NCBI RefSeq assembly: GCF_001898175.1 | Contig: NZ_MKTH01000012.1 | Coordinates: 55,019 to 119,018, forward strand | Length of the DNA: 64,000 nucleotides | From: Cellulomonas sp. 73-92 | Lineage (GTDB): Bacteria > Actinomycetota > Actinomycetes > Actinomycetales > Cellulomonadaceae | Reading direction: 5' to 3' | Part shown: piece after piece, positions 54,201 to 62,013 of the stretch | Position numbering within the stretch: position 1 is the stretch's first letter | How the letters are laid out: the number at the start of each line of letters is the position of its first letter | The notes under the pieces: model-generated | What the model saw: only the letters and a program-made list of their open reading frames with translations | Database searches by the model: none | Told to the model about the DNA's origin: nothing | Translations under genes and position numbers: made by a program

Positions 54201-56454
54201 CGAGCTCGTCGACGGCACCGGCCTGCCGGGCGTCGAGTCCGGCGTCGTCGACTCGACGCGCGAGGAGGTCGACCGGGTCGTCGAGCTCGTCCTCGACCAC
54301 GCGATGACGCACCCCGACGAGTCGCTCGCCGTGGTGACCGCGACCCCGCGGCACGCCGATGCCGTGCGCGACCAGGTGCTCGGCGAGGCGCGCGGCAACC
54401 CGGCGCTCGAGACGCTGTTCGACGAGGGGCGGGCCGACCCGTTCGTCGTCGTCGACCTCGCCTCGGTGGCGGGCCTGCGGCGCGACGCGCTGATCCTGTC
54501 GCTCGGCCTGGGCCGCACGCCGCACCGGCGCGTGCTCCACTCGTTCGGGCCGATCAGCGCGCCCTCCGGCGACGCGCTCCTGCTCGACGCCCTCGGCAGC
54601 GCGCAGCACCGGCTCACCGTCGTCGCGTGCTTCGGCGCCGCCGACGTCGACCAGGCCCGGCTGCGTGGACCGGGCCCGCGCCTCCTCGTCGACCTGCTGG
54701 CGTTCGCCGAGCGACGCGGCCGCGGCGACGCGGACCCGCTGGCGCCGGTGGTCCGGCTGGACGACGAGGCCGTAGGCGCGACCGTCGCGAGCGCGGCCCC
54801 TGTCACCGGACCGTCGGCGGCCGACGAGGCGGAGAAGCAGACCGCTGGGCTGTCCGCGGCCGACGAGGCGGGCGAGCCTGGCGCGGGACCGTCAGCGGCC
54901 GACGAAGCGGAGAGGCAGGCCGCGGGACCGAGCGACGAGGCGGGGGCGCCAGCCACCGACAGCACCGTCGGCGCGACGGCCGACGAGGCGGACGGCACCG
55001 CCGGCACCTCGGGCGAGACGTTCCCGGTGGCCGCCACGCCGGTCCGTGCCGACGAGACGTCGGGAGACGCCACGGCCGTGGTCCCGCCCGACGCCGGCGG
55101 AACCCGGGCGGCCGAGCGGGCCTCGTCGGACGAGGCGACCCGGTCGCTCGGTGCCGACACCGACGAGCCCGGGCCGACGACCGATGCCACGCCCCCGGCG
55201 CCGGAGCCCGACCGGCTCGTGCTCGACCTGGCGGAGCGTCTCTGGCGTCACGGCCTGACCGTCGAGGTCGACCACGGCATCCCGGGCGGGGCGCGCATCC
55301 CGCTCGCGGTCGGGCACCCGGACGTGCCGGACCGGTACCTCGTCGCCGTGCTGACCGACGACCAGGCGTACGTCGACGAGCCGAGCGTCCGCGTGCGCGA
55401 CCGGCTCGTGCCCGAACGCCTGGAGCGGCTCGGCTGGGTGGTGCTGCGCGTGTGGTCGGCCGCCGCGTTCCTCGACCCGCAGGCGGAGGTCGACCGGATC
55501 CGGCGGGCAGTGCACGCGGCCGTCCCGGAGCGGGTGGTGCTGCCGGTCTCACCGCGCACCGTCCCGGTGGTGGACGACGACTCCGACGGGTGGGCCGCGT
55601 CCGGTGCCGTCCCGGTGGTGGCGGCCGCGTCGACCGGCGCGGTCCCCGTCGTGGCGGCCTCGTCGACCGGCGTGGTGACCGAGGCGTCCGCGCGCGTCCC
55701 GATGACCGGCATGCTCGACGAGGTCGAGTACGACGTCGAGCCGGCGCCACTGGCCGAGGTCCCGTCGACCGACGCCGAGGCGAAGCCGGTGGCCGACTCG
55801 TCGCACGCGCCCGACGGGGTCGGCGCGAGGGCCGACGGCGACCGCCAGCACGCCCGCGGGACCGCCGCCCACGGTGGCCGCGCGCGCGGAACCGGTGCCG
55901 ACGGTGGCCGCGCGCGCAAGGCCGACGCCGACCGAGACGACGCCCGCACCGTGAACGGGGACGCCGACCGACGCGCCAGCGAGGCCGACGGTGACCGCGC
56001 TGGTGAGGCCGGCGCCGACGCCGGCCGCCGCGACGCCGATGGCGTCACGCTGGGCTCGGGCGTGCTCGACGTCTCGGCGATCGTCCCGACCGGCGACCTC
56101 CTGCTGCCGCGTCAGCAGGACGGGCCCGACGGCGGGCCGCGCGCGCCGATGAGCGCGCCCGTGCGGGTCCCGACGGGCATGGTCCGCAAGGCGCCGAAGC
56201 CGCCCCGCACGGGCGAGGTCCAGCTCTCGCTCGCCGTGCCGGCGCGCCCCCGCCCGGACATCCGCAAGGGCCTGCCGATCGGCGCCTACAGCGACGACCA
56301 GCTCGACGAGATGGCGGAGTGGCTGATGTCCGACGGGCAGGAGCGCACCCGCGACGAGCTGGCCGACGCCCTGCGCGCCGAGCTGGGCCTGACGCGGCGG
56401 ACGCACCGCGTCGACAGCGCCGTCCGCGCCGCCGTCAGCCGCGCGATGTCCTGA
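51265..56454 (+). CDS. Giant degenerate SF1-helicase-like protein with nuclease-like C-terminus
   Basis: 1729 residues from a GTG 7 bases after TACCGT (leaderless-type). The body resembles the large AAA/SF1 helicase-like proteins of actinobacteria, but the P-loop region DAPAGADVTGTLAAL (about 350-365) lacks the GKT core and the Walker B region reads DLVVLDAATRTP (about 890) without DE. Disordered repeats (about 1180-1310, with SAADEA units) precede a domain at about 1315-1420 (LVLDLAERLWRHGLTVEVDH, GWVVLRVWSAAAFLDP) like the MTES_1575/Vsr-type nuclease fold. A second low-complexity stretch and a helical end domain (YSDDQLDEMAEWLMSDG) follow. DNA binding or repair/defence is inferred. Confidence 0.75.
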   Translation: MTAPASAAGAGAETPVPATPPENLTAQVALVDPPSPAELVEGMVATWRASLVEAAGTSTLVDVDELGDAVLDLSAAHPSGLAQLFAGRPTRLSSLVREVAALGTARRRARQVAARATVYTQQYGIAPTSLAIGVATWVERTVPDVATDDVAALASATKGGAAKGPKATSPTSELPEPRRVHAPVLLRPVTLRARGAAEADYELALEPTIEINPVLARALRARGALLDPGAVARATFTDTGFDPHGALARLASLGWAVLEDFQLTEKVVVGTFVHPGQVIVDDLDALAGAVGRHEVLAALAGVDAARDRLSRPLPTVRGGDRDPQLDRGLGDLDPAQQHLLDVVATGAHVFVDAPAGADVTGTLAALVADAAAAGRTVLYVPGHRRAAVALADRLERLGAGDLLLDVAPEAGWRSAATRRLLAAMTLEPPVVDDRSVGELQRALVAHREALRGYVRGLHTPRQPWNVSAYDALQELARLTSTRPTPRTMVRLDPDVARVLDGPGREKAAADLLRAGELGAYSLRPSDTPWYGADLRTAADATTALGRIDRLLGLLPDVMARAEAAAADIGLTAPATITGWAEQMRLIDEVRASLDLFQPLVFERTAADLVAATASKAWRAQHGVEMGRFVRRRLRRQARDMVRPGRPVADLHTALLDVQRRRELWQQHCPGGGWPRLPDGLEAMEADFEAVRADLDALDEVLTTTPEGRGLAALPMPDLLDRLARLKAGAGALDTLPRRTALVRHLRGAGLGALVDDLAERRVAATTAAAELDLAWWSTVFEQILALDPALAGYDGTTLDALSTRYAQLDRAHVAGLVGPVRGAAIKAMGSAMRQQREQAEGLFSELIEERVTSLRDVMARYPDVARRLRPVITASPMLVPQVLPPSRTVDLVVLDAATRTPVEVVVPAIARGRQIVVVGDARCASGSAVRELADVLPNLELHADASRRDPWLTAFLVAHGYDGALRPTPLPSSSPLVRLELVDGTGLPGVESGVVDSTREEVDRVVELVLDHAMTHPDESLAVVTATPRHADAVRDQVLGEARGNPALETLFDEGRADPFVVVDLASVAGLRRDALILSLGLGRTPHRRVLHSFGPISAPSGDALLLDALGSAQHRLTVVACFGAADVDQARLRGPGPRLLVDLLAFAERRGRGDADPLAPVVRLDDEAVGATVASAAPVTGPSAADEAEKQTAGLSAADEAGEPGAGPSAADEAERQAAGPSDEAGAPATDSTVGATADEADGTAGTSGETFPVAATPVRADETSGDATAVVPPDAGGTRAAERASSDEATRSLGADTDEPGPTTDATPPAPEPDRLVLDLAERLWRHGLTVEVDHGIPGGARIPLAVGHPDVPDRYLVAVLTDDQAYVDEPSVRVRDRLVPERLERLGWVVLRVWSAAAFLDPQAEVDRIRRAVHAAVPERVVLPVSPRTVPVVDDDSDGWAASGAVPVVAAASTGAVPVVAASSTGVVTEASARVPMTGMLDEVEYDVEPAPLAEVPSTDAEAKPVADSSHAPDGVGARADGDRQHARGTAAHGGRARGTGADGGRARKADADRDDARTVNGDADRRASEADGDRAGEAGADAGRRDADGVTLGSGVLDVSAIVPTGDLLLPRQQDGPDGGPRAPMSAPVRVPTGMVRKAPKPPRTGEVQLSLAVPARPRPDIRKGLPIGAYSDDQLDEMAEWLMSDGQERTRDELADALRAELGLTRRTHRVDSAVRAAVSRAMS

Positions 56455-56607
56455 ACGGCCCCGAGCGCCTCACCGACGCACGGGGATCCCGCGACGCGAC
56501 GGCCGGGCTTGCCGGTGCGGGCGACGCCGGATCGGTGAGCCTCACGGCCGAGTTGTCCGCCAACGGCGGCGCGCGGACCGCCGAACGGCCGGTGCGATGA
56601 TCAAGAC

Positions 56608-56874
56608 GTGACCGACGAGCAGCGACCGCGACGGCGCCGCGTGGTGCGGCCGGCCGGCACGGTCGGCGGCGACGAGGCGAACCTGCGCTCGTCGTTCCCC
56701 GCCCCGTCGTCGGACGACGCCGTGACGTGGGGCCGACCCGTCGGCGGCGGGGAGGCGCCCGGGACGCCCGGCCGCGCCCGCCGCGCGCCGGACGACGAGG
56801 ACGTCGGCTGGGGCGCCCCGGTCTCCGACTCGAACGACGACCGCCTCACCCGGGACCGCCCCCCGCACTGGTGA
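56608..56874 (+). CDS. Small acidic/basic disordered hypothetical protein
   Basis: 88 residues, rich in Asp, Arg, Gly and Pro, no hydrophobic segment. GTG lies 6 bases after GATGAT (56596-56601), a leaderless-type start. It contains two related segments, DDAVTWGRPVGG and DEDVGWGAPVSD, suggesting an internal repeat. No family recognised; function unknown. Confidence 0.5.
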   Translation: MTDEQRPRRRRVVRPAGTVGGDEANLRSSFPAPSSDDAVTWGRPVGGGEAPGTPGRARRAPDDEDVGWGAPVSDSNDDRLTRDRPPHW

Positions 56875-56988
56875 CCCCCGCGTGGCACAGCGCCGCCCTG
56901 CTCGCGCGGCCGTCCGGTGGTCTCGTCGTGCCCGCGCCGGGGCGCCCTGCTCCGGTGGTTGGTGTCGTCACCCCCGCGTCGGGAGGAC

Positions 56989-57534
56989 CTACTCGCGCGG
57001 TCCGGGCGTTGTCGTCGTGCCGTCGGCGGGGCCGCCGGGGGCACGCGCCGCGAGCAGGTCACGGATCTCGCGCAGCACCGCGACGTCCTCGGCGGGTGCG
57101 GCCGGCTCGGGCTCCTGCCCGCGTGCCCGCCGCCGCGCGAGGGCGTTGAGCGGCAGCACGATGAGGAAGTACACCGCCGCGGCGGTGATGAGGAACTGCA
57201 GGACCGCGTTGAGCATCGCGCCGACCTTGATCGGCGAGATCGGGTGCTCGGGCGTGCTGCGCTGCCAGCTGTACGGACCGATGGCCCACAGGTCGGTGAG
57301 GTTGGGCTGGCCGAAGATCCAGCCGACGAGCGGGCTGATCAGGTTGTTCTGGATCGACGTCACGATCGCCCCGAACGCGGCGCCGATGACGACGCCGACC
57401 GCCAGCTCGACCGCGTTGCCGCGGGAGATGAACTCCTTGAAGCCCGCCAGCACCTTGGCCGTCCCGGTCAGGCCGGCCCGCGCCTGCCCGACGAACCGAT
57501 CCGACGGACGTGGTTCCGGGTTCTGGGCAGCCAT
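56989..57534 (-). CDS. mscL: Large-conductance mechanosensitive channel
   Basis: 181 residues. The family signature FKEFISRGNAVELAVGVVIG begins near 31, followed by AAFGAIVTSIQNNLISPLVGW (first helix) and a second helix at VLQFLITAAAVYFLIVLP; the C-terminal helix with REIRDLLAAR closes the bundle. The ATG at 57534 has GAGAGGA upstream. Opens under high membrane tension to release solutes on osmotic down-shock. Confidence 0.96.
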   Translation of the reverse strand: MAAQNPEPRPSDRFVGQARAGLTGTAKVLAGFKEFISRGNAVELAVGVVIGAAFGAIVTSIQNNLISPLVGWIFGQPNLTDLWAIGPYSWQRSTPEHPISPIKVGAMLNAVLQFLITAAAVYFLIVLPLNALARRRARGQEPEPAAPAEDVAVLREIRDLLAARAPGGPADGTTTTPGPRE

Positions 57535-57574
57535 GAGCGATCCTCTCGGCGGTGGGTGTGGGGGGCGGTCCCGA

Positions 57575-58258
57575 TCATGACACGACCACCGCGAACAGGG
57601 CGTCCGCCGTCCCCGCGCCCGCCAGCGCGGTCGCCTCGCCCGGCTGGACCGCGACGAGCAGCGGCACCCGGTTCGCCGTCGACGGCCCCAGCAGCCCGCC
57701 GCCCTCGGAGAGCGGTGGCGACGGGAGGACCAGGGCGCGCCGGGCGAGCGTGACGCCGGCACCGCCCTCGGCGGGTGCGGCCAGGAGGTCGACGTGGTCG
57801 CCCGGGGCCAGGAGCGTCGCGAGCGCGTCGTCGGCCAGCCGGACGGCGGCCACCACCGTCCCCGGCGGCCCGACCAGCTGGGTGCCGGCGAGCAGCTGCG
57901 GCACCAGTGGCATCCCCGCGGGGACGGCGACCGCCGTGGTGTGCCCGACGAGCCCGGCACGGGCCTCGTCCGAGGCGCGCGCCGCGCCGACGACCGTCCT
58001 CTCCGGCACGGTGGCGACCTTCACGTCGGCGGCGGTCAGCTCGAGCCCGGCGGGCAGGTCGCGCGCCGCGACCAGCACGTCCACACCGGCGGGCGGCGTG
58101 GGGCGCAGCGCGTCCACCGCTGCACCGGTCGCCGCACCGAGGCACAGGGCCGCGACGAGGAACCGCCACCGCCAGGCCAGCACGCGCAGTCGTCGCCGGA
58201 GGGCGGGCCGCGCGCAGGGGAGCGGCGGTGGCAGGGCGGGTGCGGCGCGGCGACTCAC
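57575..58258 (-). CDS. SAF-domain membrane protein (CpaB-like)
   Basis: 227 residues. One N-terminal helix (about 30-48), then a SAF domain (VLVAARDLPAGLELTAADV) and an RcpC/CpaB-like domain with APGDHVDLLAAP. CpaB/RcpC proteins belong to Flp pilus machines, but no other pilus gene is present, as is common for actinobacterial orphans. The GTG at 58258 is preferred over one three codons upstream because TAGCGT ends 7 bases before it (leaderless-type). Confidence 0.8.
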   Translation of the reverse strand: MSRRAAPALPPPLPCARPALRRRLRVLAWRWRFLVAALCLGAATGAAVDALRPTPPAGVDVLVAARDLPAGLELTAADVKVATVPERTVVGAARASDEARAGLVGHTTAVAVPAGMPLVPQLLAGTQLVGPPGTVVAAVRLADDALATLLAPGDHVDLLAAPAEGGAGVTLARRALVLPSPPLSEGGGLLGPSTANRVPLLVAVQPGEATALAGAGTADALFAVVVS

Positions 58259-58493
58259 CGCCCGCACGCTAGAAGTGACGACCGCGAGTGCGATCTCGGT
58301 GACGCGCCGCCGACGCGCGGGACCCGCGCGGTCGGGGCTGTGGGCGGCTCACGCCCCGGGGTGAGCGGAGGCGGGTCCGGGTTTGCTCCGGGCGGGCGGG
58401 CATCGGCGGTCGAGATCGACCGGTGCCCGGCGAACCGAGCGGGTCCGACCTCGGCAAGGACGCCTGATCGGCGTACGGCGAGCCGGCGAGGCC
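58259..58493. other. Intergenic region, no gene seen
   Basis: 235 bp holding the leaderless-type -10 TAGCGT of the SAF-domain gene on the minus strand (58271-58266) and the 3' flank of the FmdB gene. Nothing else was recognised. Confidence 0.4.
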
Positions 58494-58832
58494 TCAGGCG
58501 CTGGCGGCCTTGGCGGCGCTGCCAGAGCTCGCGGTCGGGCTCGACGACGAGGCGGCCGGGCTCGTCGTGCCCGAGGACGACGAGGAGGACGAGCCCGACG
58601 AGCCCGACGAGCCCGACGAGGAGGACGTCCCCGCCGAGACGGTCGACTTCGTCGACGAGCGGGCGTCGGTGCGGTAGAACCCGGAGCCCTTGAAGACCAC
58701 GCCGACGGGCGAGAACACCTTGCGGAGCCTGCCCGAGCATTCCGGGCACACCGTCAGGGGGGCGTCGGCGAAGGACTGGTGCACGTCGAAGGAGTGGTCG
58801 CAGACCGTGCACGTGTAGGCGTAGGTGGGCAC
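58494..58832 (-). CDS. FmdB-family zinc-ribbon protein
   Basis: 112 residues. MPTYAYTCTVCDHSF and VCPECSGRLRKVFSP give the four-cysteine ribbon typical of the FmdB/CxxC_CxxC_SSSS family, with the GVVFKGSGFYRTD motif after it. The C-terminal 45 residues are almost only Ser, Gly and Ala. GTG start with GGGAGG upstream. Putative regulatory role; function not established. FmdB next to mscL and 5-FCL/UGPase is a recurring actinobacterial neighbourhood. Confidence 0.9.
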   Translation of the reverse strand: MPTYAYTCTVCDHSFDVHQSFADAPLTVCPECSGRLRKVFSPVGVVFKGSGFYRTDARSSTKSTVSAGTSSSSGSSGSSGSSSSSSSGTTSPAASSSSPTASSGSAAKAASA

Positions 58833-58984
58833 TGGATGGCCTCCCGGGTCGCAAACGGATTCACGCCGTACAGCGCCTGACTGGCACTCGGCATTCCCGA
58901 GTGCCAGATGGTACCCCGGACGGCTGGGAGGCTGCCCGTCCGCGCCGGCCCGTGGCCCGCCGGGCCGTGAGCGACGATGGGTCC

Positions 58985-59608
58985 ATGCCGACCGCGGAGC
59001 GTGAGTCCGACCTGTCGCTGGAACGCCTCGTCTACTTCTCCGACGCCGTCTTCGCCATCGCCCTCACGCTGCTGGCGTTGGACCTGCCGGTGCCGTCGGG
59101 CGACTCGAACGCGGCGCTCTGGCGGTCCTTCGCCGGCCACCTCAACGACGAGTACCTGACGTTCCTCATCAGCTTCCTCGTGATCTCGCGGTTCTGGATG
59201 CTCCATCACCGCTTCTTCCGCCGGGTGTCCGCCGTCGACCGCCGGGTGGTCCAGCTCGACCTGGTCTACCTGCTCTGGATCGTGGTCCTACCGTTCGCCA
59301 CCCGGGTGCTCGGTGCGGACGGCCGCTACGCGTTCGGCACGATCCTGTACGCGGTGGTGGTCGCGCTCGTCGGGGCGACGTTCGCCCTCCTGGTGCGGGT
59401 GTGCGACCGGCACGGGCTGGTGACGGCGAGCGACACGACGACGGGACGGCTCGGTCTCGGCAGCCTCGCGGTCGCCGCGGTGTTCCTGCTCTCGATCCCC
59501 CTGGCGTTCTGGAGCACGGACGGCGCGAAGTACTTCTGGCTCGTGCTGGCCGTGCTACCGCCGCTCCTCGGCGCGGGACGCGCGCCGCGCGCACGGCGGG
59601 AGGGCTGA
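58985..59608 (+). CDS. TMEM175-type (DUF1211) potassium channel
   Basis: 207 residues, six helices. The family landmark RLVYFSDAVFAIALTLLALD (first helix, with Phe-Ser-Asp) is complete; HHRFFRRVSAVDRRVVQLDL follows helix 3. Bacterial TMEM175 proteins form leak-type K+ channels. GACGAT ends 6 bases before the ATG (leaderless-type). Its stop is 3 bp from the convergent 5-FCL stop. Confidence 0.85.
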   Translation: MPTAERESDLSLERLVYFSDAVFAIALTLLALDLPVPSGDSNAALWRSFAGHLNDEYLTFLISFLVISRFWMLHHRFFRRVSAVDRRVVQLDLVYLLWIVVLPFATRVLGADGRYAFGTILYAVVVALVGATFALLVRVCDRHGLVTASDTTTGRLGLGSLAVAAVFLLSIPLAFWSTDGAKYFWLVLAVLPPLLGAGRAPRARREG

Positions 59609-59610
59609 CC

Positions 59611-60261
59611 TCAGTCGCCGGCCGGGGGCCGGAACCACGTGACGCCGGTGGGCGTGGCCACGGCGTCGACCGCGCGGTCGTGGGGCGCACGCGGCAGCGG
59701 CTCCGCGGCCGCGTCGTGCACCTCCTCGGCGTAGGTCAGCGCCACCACGGGCGTGCCGGGGCGTGCCTCGCGCAGGGCACGGTCGTACCAGCCGCCGCCC
59801 TGACCCAGCCGGGTGCCGGCGGTGTCGACGGCGAGCGCCGGGATGAGCAGCACGTCCGCGTCGGCGATCGCCGCGGCGCCCAGCGTCGGGCCGCCGGGCT
59901 CGGGCGGCCGTCCCGGCGCCCGTTCCTGCAGGTCGTCGGGCCCGGCGTACTCCGCCCAGTCGCGCTGCAGGTTGCTGCCGAGCACCGGCAGCAGCACGCG
60001 GATGCCGTGCTCCGCCAGTGCCTCGAGGAGGGGGCCGGTCATGGGCTCGCCGGGGCGGGCGGCGTAGGCGGAGACGCAGCGGGCGGCCGCGACCTGCGGG
60101 ATCTTGAGGGTCACCCCGGCGAGCGCCCGGGCGTCCGCCTCGCGCGAGCGTGCCGAGCGCTGCTGCCGCGCCTGCCGGATCCGTTGCCGCCAGCGGTCCT
60201 TGAGCTCCTCGATCTCCTCCTCGTCGGGGACGTGGGGATGCTCGCGGGCGACGCTGCTCAT
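59611..60261 (-). CDS. 5-formyltetrahydrofolate cyclo-ligase
   Basis: 216 residues. The ATP/substrate motif GQGGGWYDRAL, the folate-side IPALAVDTAGTRLG and the N-terminal K/R-rich helix are those of the MTHFS family. It converts 5-formyl-THF to 5,10-methenyl-THF using ATP. Start at the ATG at 60261; the upstream gene ends 11 bp before, so both share a transcript. Confidence 0.93.
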   Translation of the reverse strand: MSSVAREHPHVPDEEEIEELKDRWRQRIRQARQQRSARSREADARALAGVTLKIPQVAAARCVSAYAARPGEPMTGPLLEALAEHGIRVLLPVLGSNLQRDWAEYAGPDDLQERAPGRPPEPGGPTLGAAAIADADVLLIPALAVDTAGTRLGQGGGWYDRALREARPGTPVVALTYAEEVHDAAAEPLPRAPHDRAVDAVATPTGVTWFRPPAGD

Positions 60262-60272
60262 GGCCACCAGTC

Positions 60273-61685
60273 TCACACTTCGGGCTGCGTGCCGCGCTGA
60301 TCACCAGGTCCGAGCCGCGTGCCGTCCGCGACCGCGCCCGTCGCCCCGTCGGGGGCCACGGTGACGTCGCCGTGCACGCTGACACCGGCGCCGAACGTGA
60401 CGTCCCCGACCACGCGCAGGTGCGTGGCGTCGCGCAGCGACGGCGCCCCGGCGGGGAAGTGCGCGTCGAACGCGGCGATCGTCTGGAAGTGGGCCGGGTC
60501 CAGCTCGACGAGGGGAGCCTCGGCGACCGCGAGCTCGAGCGTGTCGTCGTCGTGCAGCGTGTACGCGTCGGACCGCAGCAGCAGCAGGTCGTTCGTCGTC
60601 TTCACCGGCAGGAACCGGCCGCGCGGTACGACGATCGCGGTCGCGCCCTCGAACACCTCGATCGCCGCCCCGAGGGCGCACTCCAGCTGGATCACGGCGG
60701 GTGACGCCTTGTCCGAGGGGTCGACGTGCTTCTCGTTGCGGATGAGCGGCAGCCCGAGCACGCCGCCGCGCTCGGCGAGCGCGTCCCGCAGCACCCGCAG
60801 GTCGAACCAGAGGTTGTTCGTGTGGAAGTACGGGTGGTGCTCGGTGTCGGTGAAGTAGTCCATCTCGTCGGGCGCCGTCTGCGCGGTGTCGCGCAGGATC
60901 AGCCGGCCGTCGGCCTTCCGGATCGCCAGGTGGCCGCCCTTGCGGTCGGCGGCGGTGCGGCGGCAGAGCTCGGCCGCGTACGGCGCGCCGGAGGCGGCGA
61001 ACCAGCCCGCGATCCGGGCGTCCGGGGCCGCGCCGAGGTTGTCGGCGTTCGACGAGCAGGCGTACCGGAACCCCTGGTCGAGGAGCGCGTCGAGGACGCC
61101 CGACGACAGCAACGACGGGTAGATGTCGCCGTGCCCGGGCGGGCACCACTCGAGCGTGGGGTCCGCCGGCCAGGTCACGGGCGTCAGGTCGTCGGCCCGC
61201 AGCTTGGGCTCCTGCGACTGCAGGAAGTCCAGGGGCAGCCCGTCGACCACCAGGTCCGGGTACGACGAGAGGGCGGCGAGCGTGTCGTCGCGCGTGCGGA
61301 AGGAGTCCATGAGGACCAGCGGGAGCCGCGCGCCCCAGCGCTCCCGCGCCGCCCGGACCTGCCCGACGATGAGGTCGAGGAACGTCCGGCCGTCGCGCAC
61401 CGGCAGCAGCGACTTGGCGGCGTGCATGCCCATCGACGTGCCGAGGCCGCCGTTGAGCTTGACGACGACCGTCTGCGCGAGGGCGGCGCGAGCCTCGTCG
61501 TCGGACACCTCGACGGCGTCGAGCCGCGGGGGGTCGAGCAGCGGCGCGATGGTGTCCTCGCGGATCAGGCCGGTCGCGCCCGCCTCGAGCTGCCGGTAGT
61601 AGTGCTCGAACACGTCGATGGCCACCGGGGCGACACCCGCAGCGGCCATCTTCTCCCGCGCCAGGCGCAGCCCCTCGTCGCTCAC
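60273..61685 (-). CDS. UTP-glucose-1-phosphate uridylyltransferase (UDPGP family)
   Basis: 470 residues of the eukaryote-like UGPase family: nucleotide loop VKLNGGLGTSMGM, lysine in AAKSLLPV, WCPPGHGDIYPSL, SNADNLGA, and EKHVDPSDKA with NDLLLLRSD; a left-handed beta-helix end follows. GTG start at 61685, 8 bases after TAGCGT; longer frames run through the 77-bp repeats and are rejected. Makes UDP-glucose for wall and capsule sugars. Operon with 5-FCL downstream. Confidence 0.93.
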   Translation of the reverse strand: MSDEGLRLAREKMAAAGVAPVAIDVFEHYYRQLEAGATGLIREDTIAPLLDPPRLDAVEVSDDEARAALAQTVVVKLNGGLGTSMGMHAAKSLLPVRDGRTFLDLIVGQVRAARERWGARLPLVLMDSFRTRDDTLAALSSYPDLVVDGLPLDFLQSQEPKLRADDLTPVTWPADPTLEWCPPGHGDIYPSLLSSGVLDALLDQGFRYACSSNADNLGAAPDARIAGWFAASGAPYAAELCRRTAADRKGGHLAIRKADGRLILRDTAQTAPDEMDYFTDTEHHPYFHTNNLWFDLRVLRDALAERGGVLGLPLIRNEKHVDPSDKASPAVIQLECALGAAIEVFEGATAIVVPRGRFLPVKTTNDLLLLRSDAYTLHDDDTLELAVAEAPLVELDPAHFQTIAAFDAHFPAGAPSLRDATHLRVVGDVTFGAGVSVHGDVTVAPDGATGAVADGTRLGPGDQRGTQPEV

Positions 61686-61723
61686 GGGCCCCCACGCTAC
61701 CGGTCGCCGCGGCCGGCTCCCGA

Positions 61724-61940
61724 GCCGCCAGGTCGACTCCGGTGAGCCCTGGACGACGGACCACGGTCCGCGCCTCAGCGGTGTGTGTGCGGGCTCGCGG
61801 GCCGCCAGGTCGACTCCGGTGAGCCCTGGACGACGGACCACGGTCTGCGCCTCACCGGTGTGTGTGCGGGCTCGCGGGCGGCCAGGTCGACTCCGGTGAG
61901 CCCTGGACGACGGACCACGGTCCGCGCCTCACCGGAGTGT
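61724..61940. repeat. 77-bp tandem direct repeat, about 2.8 copies
   Basis: Copies start at 61724, 61801 and 61878 (the last partial), nearly identical. Each contains CGGACC-AC-GGTCCG (one mismatch in copy two) and CCGGTGAG/CTCACCGG; in the third copy CTCCGGTGAG (61891-61900) and CTCACCGGAG (61928-61937) form a perfect 10-bp hairpin. They fill the divergent gap between the UGPase and MoeA genes. Confidence 0.9.
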
Positions 61941-62013
61941 GGGAGAGGCGGCCTGGAGGCAGGTGCGCGCCGCGCGGCGGGGCTGATCCGCGGGTCTGGC
62001 ACGATGGCGGCTC

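Noticed and set aside
51058..54609. 1183-codon antisense frame in the large helicase-like gene
   Set aside because: Composition is that of a third-position shadow; no start signal or domain.
60276..61841. Extended N-terminus of UGPase through the 77-bp repeats
   Set aside because: The peptide is a translated DNA repeat; GTG at 61685 has a leaderless-type -10 and matches the family's usual N-terminus.
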